From NCBI RefSeq assembly GCF_000473225.1, contig NZ_KI421509.1:2639741-2703740 (forward strand): a stretch of DNA of 64,000 bases, read 5' to 3'. Below the pieces are notes generated by a model. It was given only the letters and a program-made list of their open reading frames with translations, did not search any database and was not told the origin of the DNA. The stretch comes from Sedimentitalea nanhaiensis DSM 24252. Its GTDB lineage: Bacteria > Pseudomonadota > Alphaproteobacteria > Rhodobacterales > Rhodobacteraceae. Made by a program: the position numbers and the translations under genes. This document shows, piece after piece, positions 10,538 to 17,838 of this stretch. How positions within the stretch are numbered: the first letter of the stretch is position 1; every line of letters begins with the position of its first letter.

Positions 10538-11128
10538 TTAACGGCGGAAGGCGCGGCAGTTGGCCAGTTGCGCTTGATACAGGTTTGCCCGTGCGTCGAC
10601 CTGCCCGGCAACCCGCAGCAGCCAGCTCTTACTGTTATGGCTCCCACGTGCATATCCGGATTGGCCCTCGTGATAGGCCAGATACTGGTTGCGCGCATCG
10701 CTCAGTGAAATCCCGTTCCTTTCCCGGCTCTGGTTCATATACCACCCCATGAAATCGCTTGCGTCCTGCATCCGGTCCCGCTTGGCACTGCGTCGCCCGG
10801 TGTCCTTACGATATTCGTCCCAGGTCCCGTCCAGCGCCTGGCTGTAACCGTAGGCGCTGCTTTGGCGGCCCATCGGAATGACGCCCAGCACATAGTTGTT
10901 GGGCGTTCGCGCATCACCGCGAAACTTGCTTTCCTGATAGATCGTTGCCATCTGCACGTGCACAGGGACACCCCAGCGACGCTCGGTTGCCTTAAAGGCC
11001 TTGACGTATTTCGGGCGCTGCTGAGCGATGCTGCATGCATCGTTCAGGTTGCGTGGCGGTGTGTGCGAGCCGCCGCCACAGGATGCCAGCAACAGCATCA
11101 ACAACATTGCGCGAAGAGTTCTGCTCAT
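10538..11128 (-). CDS. Lytic-transglycosylase-like lipoprotein
   Basis: 196 residues. The N-terminus is a lipoprotein signal with lipobox LLLASC (Cys17). The body matches SLT-type muramidase folds: MATIYQESKF with the likely catalytic Glu, then AYGYSQALDGTWDEY and YLAYHEGQSGY. It should cleave peptidoglycan glycan strands from a lipid anchor. It is convergent with lolA, with 12 bases between the stops. Confidence 0.82.
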   Translation of the reverse strand: MSRTLRAMLLMLLLASCGGGSHTPPRNLNDACSIAQQRPKYVKAFKATERRWGVPVHVQMATIYQESKFRGDARTPNNYVLGVIPMGRQSSAYGYSQALDGTWDEYRKDTGRRSAKRDRMQDASDFMGWYMNQSRERNGISLSDARNQYLAYHEGQSGYARGSHNSKSWLLRVAGQVDARANLYQAQLANCRAFRR

Positions 11129-11387
11129 TTGCCTCTCGCATATTTTTTCCGAACTCTAGCGCAACTTGGGCTGGGATGGAATCACATTTGCCTCATCCAC
11201 GCGACCTGTTCAGAGTTCCCACCGAGTGTGTTGCGACGGTCCTACAGATCCGGTTTCGGCGCCCGGGCAGGGGCGGATAGATGCACTGTTAATCCCTGTT
11301 CACAGACTGTTTCCTGGAAATTCCGCGAGACCGTTGGACAACAAGGCCTTGCAGCGGCTAATATTGGAGGGTAGGGGCTGCAAGAAA

Positions 11388-11714
11388 ATGCTGAAAATAC
11401 GCGCTAAATATCATTTGGGACAGGTCGTCCGGCACAAGAAACACCCGTTTCGCGGTGTGATCTTTGATGTCGATCCCGAGTTCTCCAATACCGAGGAATG
11501 GTATCAGGCTATTCCCGAGGACAGTCGTCCTGCGCGTGAGCAACCGTTTTACCACCTGCTGGCGGAAAACGATCAATCCTACTATGTCGCCTATGTGTCC
11601 GAGCAGAACCTGGTTGCCGATTACTCCGGCGAGCCGGTGGATCATCCCGACATCCCCGATATGTTCGGCCCGTTTCAGGACGGTGCCTATCCCTTGCATT
11701 TTCAACTCAACTGA
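11388..11714 (+). CDS. hspQ: Heat shock protein HspQ
   Basis: 108 residues matching HspQ (hemimethylated-DNA-binding YccV-like fold): KYHLGQVVRHKKHPFRGVIFDVDPEF, with EEWYQAIPEDSRPAREQPFYHLLAE and SYYVAYVSEQNLV further on (each shown only in part here by key residues). HspQ is a specificity factor for Lon protease in enterobacteria. The start is at 11388 after a purine-rich GGAGGGTAGGGG; the open frame upstream is not conserved. The 259 bases before it hold nothing I recognise. Confidence 0.9.
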   Translation: MLKIRAKYHLGQVVRHKKHPFRGVIFDVDPEFSNTEEWYQAIPEDSRPAREQPFYHLLAENDQSYYVAYVSEQNLVADYSGEPVDHPDIPDMFGPFQDGAYPLHFQLN

Positions 11715-11763
11715 CTTGCGCTGCGGTGCCAGGCCCAGAGAACCGGGTCAGCCGCAATACGCA

Positions 11764-13341
11764 CTAGTACCCCAGCGCACAGCCGTCTTTGCGTGGGTCG
11801 CTCGCACCTTCCAGCACGCCATCCTCGCGAATTCGGATCGCCTGGGCTCCGCCGATGGCGGTATCGGGCACCGAAACATTGTGGCCCATGTCTGAAAGTT
11901 GCTGTCGCACCGTGTCGGAATAGCCGCGCTCGACCTTCATGTCGCCGTTGTCCGAAAAACAACGCGGCCCATCCAGTGCCGCCTGCGGCTCCATGTCAAA
12001 GTCGCACAGGTTGCTGAGCACGCGCGCGTGGCCATAGGGTTGATAGGCCCCGCCCATCACCCCAAATGGCATGGCGACGCGACCATTTTCCCGAAGCATT
12101 CCCGGAATGATGGTGTGCATCGGCCGTTTGCCGCCGCCCAGTTCATTGGGATGACCCTTTTCCAAGGTGAATCCCTGCCCGCGGTTTTGCAACAGAATAC
12201 CGAACCGATCACTTGCGATGCCTGACCCAAAGCCGTGGAAGATCGAATAGATCAGCGATACCGCCATGCGGTCCTTGTCGACCACGGTGATATAGATCGT
12301 GTCCTTGTGCACCGCCTCGCTAATGGGCGCTGGTGCGGCCATGGCCCGGTTGGGGTCGATCAACGCGGCCAGTTTTGCGGCAGTTTCCGGGGCCAGCATG
12401 TGATCCAGCCGATCAGTATGGTCCGCATCTGCGATGAATCGATTACGCGCGTCATATGCCAATTTGGCGGCCTCGGCCTCGATATGGGCGCGCTGTGCAG
12501 CGAAGGGATCCATCCCGGCAATGTCGAAATGGGACAGGATATTCAGCATCAGGATTGCGGTTGCCCCCTGCCCGTTGGGTGGATGCTCGACCAGCTCGAT
12601 GCCCTTGTAGGCTCCGCTGACCGGAGTCGTTTCCGTGCATCGGGCTGCGGCAAAATCTTCCAAAGTGTGCACACCGCCCAGTCGGTTCAGGGTTGCGACC
12701 ATGTCTTCGGCAACTTCGCCGGAATAAAACGCCTCGGGCCCATGTTGTGCCATGCGTCGCAGTACTTCGGCTTGCCCGGGCGCGCGAAAGATCTGACCCG
12801 GTTGGGGGGGCTTGCCATCCAGCAGATAGATTTCGCGGGCTCGTGGGTTCAGGGCCGGGGCGTCCTTGGACCAGTCAAAAGCCACGCGTGGTGCCACGGG
12901 TACACCGGCGTCGGCATAGTGGATCGCGGGCTGCAGGATCGCATCCAGCCCGATGTTACCGACTGTGTCCGCCAAATGGCAGAACGCATCAATAGCGGCG
13001 GGAATTGTCACCGCGTCTGGGCTGGTCTGCTGAATCTCCGTCACACCCTGGGAGCGCAGTTTGTCCGCATCCGCCAGCGCGGGTGCGCGCCCCGATCCAT
13101 TGATTGCCTTGATATCTTCGCTGCCAGGTGGCGAATAGAGAACGAAACAGTCGCCGCCGATCCCGGTCATCTGCGGTTCGCAAATACCCAGAAGTACGGC
13201 ACCTGCGATGGCGGCATCCATGGCGTTGCCGCCGCGTTTCAGAATGTCGATGGCCGCTTGTGCCGCCAAAGGGTGCGACGTCGCGCACATCCCGTTAGTG
13301 GCCAATACGGCCGAACGGCCCGGCGCCTGAAAATCCCGCAT
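11764..13341 (-). CDS. ggt: Gamma-glutamyltransferase family protein
   Basis: 525-residue Ntn-hydrolase proenzyme. It begins with the usual MCATSHPLAAQAAIDILKRG and GNAMDAAIAGAVLLGICEPQ region; the autocleavage nucleophile is the Thr of HKDTIYITVVDKD, followed by SLIYSIFHGFGSGIA and LGGGKRPMHTIIP. No obvious Sec signal is seen, so it may act in the cytoplasm like other alphaproteobacterial GGT-like proteins. Start chosen at 13341, where homology begins; the frame continues 56 codons upstream through low-complexity Pro/Arg codons. Confidence 0.88.
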   Translation of the reverse strand: MRDFQAPGRSAVLATNGMCATSHPLAAQAAIDILKRGGNAMDAAIAGAVLLGICEPQMTGIGGDCFVLYSPPGSEDIKAINGSGRAPALADADKLRSQGVTEIQQTSPDAVTIPAAIDAFCHLADTVGNIGLDAILQPAIHYADAGVPVAPRVAFDWSKDAPALNPRAREIYLLDGKPPQPGQIFRAPGQAEVLRRMAQHGPEAFYSGEVAEDMVATLNRLGGVHTLEDFAAARCTETTPVSGAYKGIELVEHPPNGQGATAILMLNILSHFDIAGMDPFAAQRAHIEAEAAKLAYDARNRFIADADHTDRLDHMLAPETAAKLAALIDPNRAMAAPAPISEAVHKDTIYITVVDKDRMAVSLIYSIFHGFGSGIASDRFGILLQNRGQGFTLEKGHPNELGGGKRPMHTIIPGMLRENGRVAMPFGVMGGAYQPYGHARVLSNLCDFDMEPQAALDGPRCFSDNGDMKVERGYSDTVRQQLSDMGHNVSVPDTAIGGAQAIRIREDGVLEGASDPRKDGCALGY

Positions 13342-13557
13342 TGCATCTTCCCCTAGTCCTTGCCGGATGAATGTAAGAGGCACACGAGGAAATGCCAAGA
13401 CGGGGACAAGATCAGGGGAAGGTCCTCGGCGCCGCGAACTGGGTGGGGGCAATGACACGCGACGCCGAGGGAAGCTTTGTGCAGCTACAGCCTGTGTATG
13501 CGCTGTCAATTCGTCAGCAATTTGGACGGATTGAGGCAGTTTTGCGGCATGGCGCGC

Positions 13558-14004
13558 CTAGCGGGCTGGGGGGATCAGATCAAAGGTCAGTTGTAGGTGA
13601 TTGCTGCCGTTTTCGCGCATGTACCGGATGTCACGGGCCAGGGTCCGGATCATGAACCAGCCAAAGCCGCCTTCGGGCAGATCTGAGCGCGGTCCGCCAA
13701 TGTCGGCTGGATTGCCCTTTGGCAATTCCCCGTCGGGCAAGGGGCGGCCATGATCGGTCACCCGCAACCTGAGGGCGTGCTTGTCCAATTGCCCGCGAAT
13801 CAGGATGTCGCCAGCCTCCATGTTCGCATATGCGTGTTCGACCACGTTGTTGACGGCTTCGGCGAGGGCGATCTCGACCCCACCGACCTGATCTTCGGCC
13901 ACGCCCAGCTTGCGGATCCGGGTCATGATCTCGTAGAGGGCATTTCGCGTGCCCAGTTCGCTCGCGGTGAACGAATGTGTGAAACTGCTTGGCGTGTCGG
14001 TCAC
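13558..14004 (-). CDS. RsbW-type ATP-binding anti-sigma/serine kinase
   Basis: 148 residues forming a single GHKL ATPase domain: N-box ALAEAVNNVVEHAY (Asn52/Asn53), G1 box VTDHGRPLP and G2-like GGFGWFMIRTLA. Such proteins phosphorylate a STAS antagonist and bind a sigma or other partner. The STAS gene lies immediately upstream on the same strand (28-base gap), forming a kinase/antagonist pair. No PP2C phosphatase or sigma gene is in the window. Confidence 0.88.
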   Translation of the reverse strand: MTDTPSSFTHSFTASELGTRNALYEIMTRIRKLGVAEDQVGGVEIALAEAVNNVVEHAYANMEAGDILIRGQLDKHALRLRVTDHGRPLPDGELPKGNPADIGGPRSDLPEGGFGWFMIRTLARDIRYMRENGSNHLQLTFDLIPPAR

Positions 14005-14032
14005 ATCAAGTCATCCCCGGGGTTGGTCCCTG

Positions 14033-14371
14033 TCAGCCGACCTTCGTCGTCACCGCATCATCCAGAGACGGAAACAGTTTAAAAACCGTATCCATTCGGG
14101 TCAGACGGAACACTTTGCTGACGGTTGGTGTCAGTCCGGCAAGGTCCAGCCTCCGGCCTTCGCCCAACTGTTTCATTGCTGCCACAATCGCCCCAAGACC
14201 GCTGGAATCAATAAAATCCACGGTGGACAGGTCCAGAATCACGCGCTGGGGTCCAGCGCTGGTCTGCGCGCGCATCTCTTCCTTGAACTGGATCGCCATG
14301 GCGGCATCGATACGGTCGGTGTTGACTGTCACGATTTGGGCCGAATCAGTTACGGTACTGGTCAAGCTCAC
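14033..14371 (-). CDS. STAS-domain anti-anti-sigma factor
   Basis: 112 residues; a SpoIIAA/RsbV-like STAS domain with the phosphorylatable serine in VDFIDSSGLGAIVAAM (Ser56 or Ser57). It would release the partner held by the adjacent RsbW-type kinase when unphosphorylated. The two genes are probably one transcript reading leftward. Confidence 0.9.
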   Translation of the reverse strand: MSLTSTVTDSAQIVTVNTDRIDAAMAIQFKEEMRAQTSAGPQRVILDLSTVDFIDSSGLGAIVAAMKQLGEGRRLDLAGLTPTVSKVFRLTRMDTVFKLFPSLDDAVTTKVG

Positions 14372-14467
14372 GGGATTATTCCTTTCGACGGCACTTTTTT
14401 ACACGCCGAAGCTAGACGTTAATCCTTACCATTCGGTATGCATGCGTCAAAGCATGGAGGGCTGGCT

Positions 14468-15640
14468 ATGAAAGACGTAATCATCGCAGGTGCGGCAAGG
14501 ACGCCGATGGGGGGCTTTCAGGGCGTGTTCGACACTGTGACTGCCGCCGCGCTGGGGGGTGTTGCTCTGAGAGCGGCGCTGAACGGTGCCGGTGCCAAAA
14601 CTGTCGACGAGGTTCTGATGGGCTGCGTTCTGCCAGCTGGCCAAGGGCAGGCTCCGGCGCGTCAGGCCGGGTTTGCGGCCGGGCTGGACGAAAAGGTGCC
14701 CGCCACCACCCTGAACAAGATGTGCGGCTCGGGGATGAAAGCCGCGATGATCGGCTTCGATCAGATCGCTCTGGGTCAGACAGATGTGATGGCTGTCGGT
14801 GGCATGGAAAGCATGTCGGGCGCACCCTATCTTCTGCCCAAGATGCGTGGCGGCGCGCGGATCGGTCACGCCCAGGTCATCGACCATATGTTTCTGGACG
14901 GTCTGGAAGATGCCTATGATAAAGGCCGCCTGATGGGGACCTTTGCCGAAGATTGCGCCGAGGCGTTCCAGTTCACCCGCGAAGCGCAAGATCAGTACGC
15001 TTTGGCGTCATTGTCCAACGCGTTGGAGGCCGAGCGCAGCGGTGCCTTTTCCGACGAGATCGCCCCGGTCACCCTGCATTCGCGGTCGGGCGAGGCGGTG
15101 ATCACCACCGACGAGCAGCCGGGCAAGGCGCGTCCTGAAAAGATTCCGATGCTGAAGCCCGCGTTCCGCAAGGACGGGACGGTCACGGCGGCCAACTCCT
15201 CGTCAATCTCGGACGGCGCAGCTGCCCTGGTTCTCGCCTCGGCCGAAGCCGCCGAAGCGCAGAATTTGACCGTGCGGGCCCGCATACTGGGTCACGCCAG
15301 CCATGCACAGGCACCGGGGTTGTTTACCACGGCACCGGTGCCGGCGGCGCAGAAGCTGCTGGCCAGGATCGGGTGGAGCAAGGACGATGTCGATCTGTGG
15401 GAGATCAACGAGGCATTTGCCGTGGTGCCCATGGCTTTCATGCATGAAATGGGGCTGTCTCGTGACATCGTGAATATTAATGGCGGCGCTTGTGCGCTGG
15501 GGCATCCGATTGGCGCATCGGGGGCACGGATTATGGTGACGCTGCTGAATGCGCTGGAAAAGCGTGGGCTGAAACGCGGTGTCGCGGCCATCTGTATCGG
15601 CGGCGGCGAAGGGACGGCTATCGCGATCGAGCGGATCTGA
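14468..15640 (+). CDS. Acetyl-CoA C-acyltransferase (thiolase)
   Basis: 390 residues, standard length for a biosynthetic/degradative thiolase. All catalytic motifs are present: nucleophile Cys in LNKMCGSGMKA, His in GACALGHPIGASGARI and second Cys in AAICIGGGEGTA. Chain-length preference is not evident. Start at 14468 is supported by GGAGG a few bases upstream; an ATG at 14438 is less well placed. There is no phaB or phaC nearby, so a PHA role is not implied by context. Confidence 0.94.
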   Translation: MKDVIIAGAARTPMGGFQGVFDTVTAAALGGVALRAALNGAGAKTVDEVLMGCVLPAGQGQAPARQAGFAAGLDEKVPATTLNKMCGSGMKAAMIGFDQIALGQTDVMAVGGMESMSGAPYLLPKMRGGARIGHAQVIDHMFLDGLEDAYDKGRLMGTFAEDCAEAFQFTREAQDQYALASLSNALEAERSGAFSDEIAPVTLHSRSGEAVITTDEQPGKARPEKIPMLKPAFRKDGTVTAANSSSISDGAAALVLASAEAAEAQNLTVRARILGHASHAQAPGLFTTAPVPAAQKLLARIGWSKDDVDLWEINEAFAVVPMAFMHEMGLSRDIVNINGGACALGHPIGASGARIMVTLLNALEKRGLKRGVAAICIGGGEGTAIAIERI

Positions 15641-15708
15641 TCCTGTTTCGAGACAAGCCAAAACCGGTCTGGCTTGCGCCAGCCGGTCGACAAAGGATGC
15701 CCTGCCCG

Positions 15709-16158
15709 ATGGCCGACTATCACGCCCTTGCCCAGAGTATTGCTGCGCTGACCGAGGGCGAAAGCGATCGGATTGCGTTGATGGCCACCGTCGTTTGCGA
15801 GGTGCATCATGCGGACGAGCGGTTCGACTGGACCGGGTTTTACCGGGTTGTCGGGCCGGAACTGCTCAAGATCGGACCCTATCAGGGCGGGCATGGCTGT
15901 TTGACTATTCCGTTTTCGCGCGGGGTTTGTGGTGCCGCTGCGCGCACCGGCCAAGTGCAGCTGGTGCCGGATGTGGATGCGATCCCCGATCATATCGCCT
16001 GTGCCAGCTCGACATGCTCGGAGCTGGTTTTGCCAGTGCATGACGCCGGCGGCGATCTGATCGCGGTTTTCGATATCGATAGCGATCAGCCGGATGCGTT
16101 CACCCAAACCGACGCGGACCAGCTGGCGACGATCCTGGCATCGGTATTCGCGCGCTGA
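15709..16158 (+). CDS. msrC: Free methionine-(R)-sulfoxide reductase, GAF domain
   Basis: 149-residue single GAF domain of the fRMsr type: RFDWTGFYRV, GPYQGGHGCLTIPF, the Cys in RGVCGAAA and the HIACASSTCSELVLPV segment that carries the family's redox cysteines. It reduces free methionine sulfoxide. The ATG at 15709 has AAAGGA 11 bases upstream; an ATG at 15697 would add four residues. It ends 85 bases before the XRE-cupin regulator. Confidence 0.87.
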   Translation: MADYHALAQSIAALTEGESDRIALMATVVCEVHHADERFDWTGFYRVVGPELLKIGPYQGGHGCLTIPFSRGVCGAAARTGQVQLVPDVDAIPDHIACASSTCSELVLPVHDAGGDLIAVFDIDSDQPDAFTQTDADQLATILASVFAR

Positions 16159-16167
16159 GGTTAAATC

Positions 16168-16196
16168 CGGTGAAATTTTTCTTGAAAATTTCACCG
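16168..16196. promoter_or_regulatory. Perfect 12-bp palindrome, candidate operator
   Basis: CGGTGAAATTTT and its exact reverse complement AAAATTTCACCG are separated by five bases (TCTTG). It lies 10 bases after the msrC stop and 47 bases before the XRE-cupin regulator. The AT-rich centre and lack of a following T-run argue for a protein-binding site more than a terminator, though it could serve as both. The obvious candidate ligand-responsive binder is the adjacent regulator. Confidence 0.6.
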
Positions 16197-16242
16197 ACTC
16201 GCGGCAACGTGAAAAAACAGGCAATTAATTCACGGGCGCGTC

Positions 16243-16815
16243 ATGCTGTATTCCGACCCCACCCACAGCGCGACACTGGGCGCGGATCTGCGTGCCCTGC
16301 GCAAGTCGCGCGGGCTGACGCTGGCGGAAATGGCCGAGGCGCTTGGACGATCGGTGGGCTGGCTCAGCCAGGTCGAGCGCGACCTCTCCGAACCGTCCAT
16401 TGCGGATCTGCGCCAGATTGCCAAACAACTGGCCGTGCCCTTGTCGATGCTGTTCGGACAGGCCACTGCCCCTGCCGACGAGGCCGGGTACGTGGTGCGC
16501 AAAGCGGCGCGACGCAAGATTGGCAGCGGTGCCGCAGGTCTGGTCGAGGAATTGCTGTCGCCGGATCTGACCGATGATTTCGAGATGGTCCATTCGACCT
16601 TTGAGCCACACAGCGAAATCGAGGCCGTGACCACGCGTCCGACACAAGAGGTCGGGTATCTGTTGTCGGGCAAGCTGATCCTGGAGATCGGCGCGCGGCG
16701 TTTCACTATCCTGCCGGGCGACAGCTTTCGTATTCGCGGCGAGCCGCATCGCTGGATGAATCCCCATGATGCACCCGCCGTCGCAATCTGGGTGATCGCC
16801 CCTCCGGTGTATTGA
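16243..16815 (+). CDS. XRE-family regulator with C-terminal cupin
   Basis: 190 residues. Residues about 8-70 are a Cro/XRE helix-turn-helix (LRALRKSRGLTLAEMAEALG and SVGWLSQVERDLSEPSIADL); residues about 110-188 are a cupin_2 domain (EVGYLLSGKLILEIG, LPGDSFRIRGEPHRWMN). This architecture is common among repressors that sense a small metabolite, for example of polyamine or amine pathways. It opens an operon, four bases ahead of a LysE gene, and a strong palindrome stands 47 bases upstream, consistent with autoregulation. Confidence 0.9.
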   Translation: MLYSDPTHSATLGADLRALRKSRGLTLAEMAEALGRSVGWLSQVERDLSEPSIADLRQIAKQLAVPLSMLFGQATAPADEAGYVVRKAARRKIGSGAAGLVEELLSPDLTDDFEMVHSTFEPHSEIEAVTTRPTQEVGYLLSGKLILEIGARRFTILPGDSFRIRGEPHRWMNPHDAPAVAIWVIAPPVY

Positions 16816-16819
16816 CGCG

Positions 16820-17443
16820 ATGAGTTTTCAGGCCTGGACCATATTTGCGCTATTCTGGGTGGTTTTCGTGACCACACCGGGGCCGAACGCAGTGAACTGC
16901 ATCACCAATGGCATGAGCCTGCCGTTTGGCCGCGCCATGGTCGGGGTGTCGGCGATCCTGACCCAGGCCAGCCTGTTTCTGATCCTGTCGGCGCTGGGGG
17001 TGACCGCGCTTATCGCCACTTCGCCGACCGGGTTCTTTTTCGCCAAGCTGATCGGTGCCGGGTTTCTGATCTGGTTGGGGATTCGTGGCTGGATTCGCGC
17101 AAAGACACCGGTTCTGGCCGATGCACGCCCTGCGCGGCATGTCTATCTGCACGCGCTGGCGATCGCCACGATAAATCCCAAAAGCGTTGCGGGATACCTG
17201 GCCGCATTCTCGCAATTCGTGCAGCCCGACGTGCCAATCTGGAACCAGATGGTGGTGATCATGCCGACTGCGCTGATCATTACCGCGCTCAGCTATACCG
17301 GTTTTACGATATTGGGCGCGGTTCTTGGTCGTGCCGCTTTGGGGGCGGTGTTCAATGTCTGGGTGCGCCGGGTGATGGCGGTGTGTTTCATCACTTATGG
17401 TGTGCTGCTGGGCACCAGCGCCGCGCCCCAAACCGGGAGATGA
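16820..17443 (+). CDS. LysE/RhtB-family exporter
   Basis: 207 residues with about six hydrophobic segments and the family signature VTTPGPNAVNCITNG near the N-terminus. LysE-type proteins export amino acids or related metabolites. It starts four bases after the regulator and its stop overlaps the GFA start (ATGA at 17440), so it belongs to the demethylation operon and may export an amino-acid product or overflow intermediate. Confidence 0.9.
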   Translation: MSFQAWTIFALFWVVFVTTPGPNAVNCITNGMSLPFGRAMVGVSAILTQASLFLILSALGVTALIATSPTGFFFAKLIGAGFLIWLGIRGWIRAKTPVLADARPARHVYLHALAIATINPKSVAGYLAAFSQFVQPDVPIWNQMVVIMPTALIITALSYTGFTILGAVLGRAALGAVFNVWVRRVMAVCFITYGVLLGTSAAPQTGR

Positions 17444-17826
17444 CCATGCAAAAAGGATCCTGCAACTGCGGCGGCGTCGCTTTTCAGATCGCCGAGCCCC
17501 TGCAACCGCCCAGCGTCTGCCACTGCGGCCAGTGCCGCAAGCAATCGGGTCACGTCTGGGCGTCGGCAGTCACACATCAGGCCGACCTGCGCCTGACCGC
17601 GCAGGACAGTCTGCGCTGGTACAGCGCCAGTGATACGGCCCGGCGCGGATTTTGTGGCACCTGCGGGGCGTTCCTGTTCTGGCAACATAACGACGAAGAT
17701 ACGATTTCGGTCGCGATGGGAGCGCTTGAGGCCCCCACCGAACTGCGGCTCGCCCGCCATATCTTTGTCGCCGACAAGGGCGATTACTACGACATAACAG
17801 ACGAGTTGCCGCAAAACGCGCAATAG
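17440..17826 (+). CDS. GFA-family protein (glutathione/formaldehyde-type Zn protein)
   Basis: 128 residues with the GFA zinc-binding cysteines in order: SCNCGG at the N-terminus, CHCGQCRK in the middle and FCGTCGA later. The family includes Gfa, which binds glutathione and speeds its condensation with formaldehyde, although that activity has been questioned and most members are uncharacterised. Position directly before two formaldehyde-generating demethylase-like genes makes C1 handling a reasonable inference. ATGA overlap with lysE. Confidence 0.87.
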   Translation: MTMQKGSCNCGGVAFQIAEPLQPPSVCHCGQCRKQSGHVWASAVTHQADLRLTAQDSLRWYSASDTARRGFCGTCGAFLFWQHNDEDTISVAMGALEAPTELRLARHIFVADKGDYYDITDELPQNAQ

Positions 17827-17838
17827 GGAGATACAGAT

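Noticed and set aside
14419-14433. CtrA-like site TTAATCCTTACCATT before the thiolase gene
   Set aside because: Only one TTAA half is intact; the second reads CATT.
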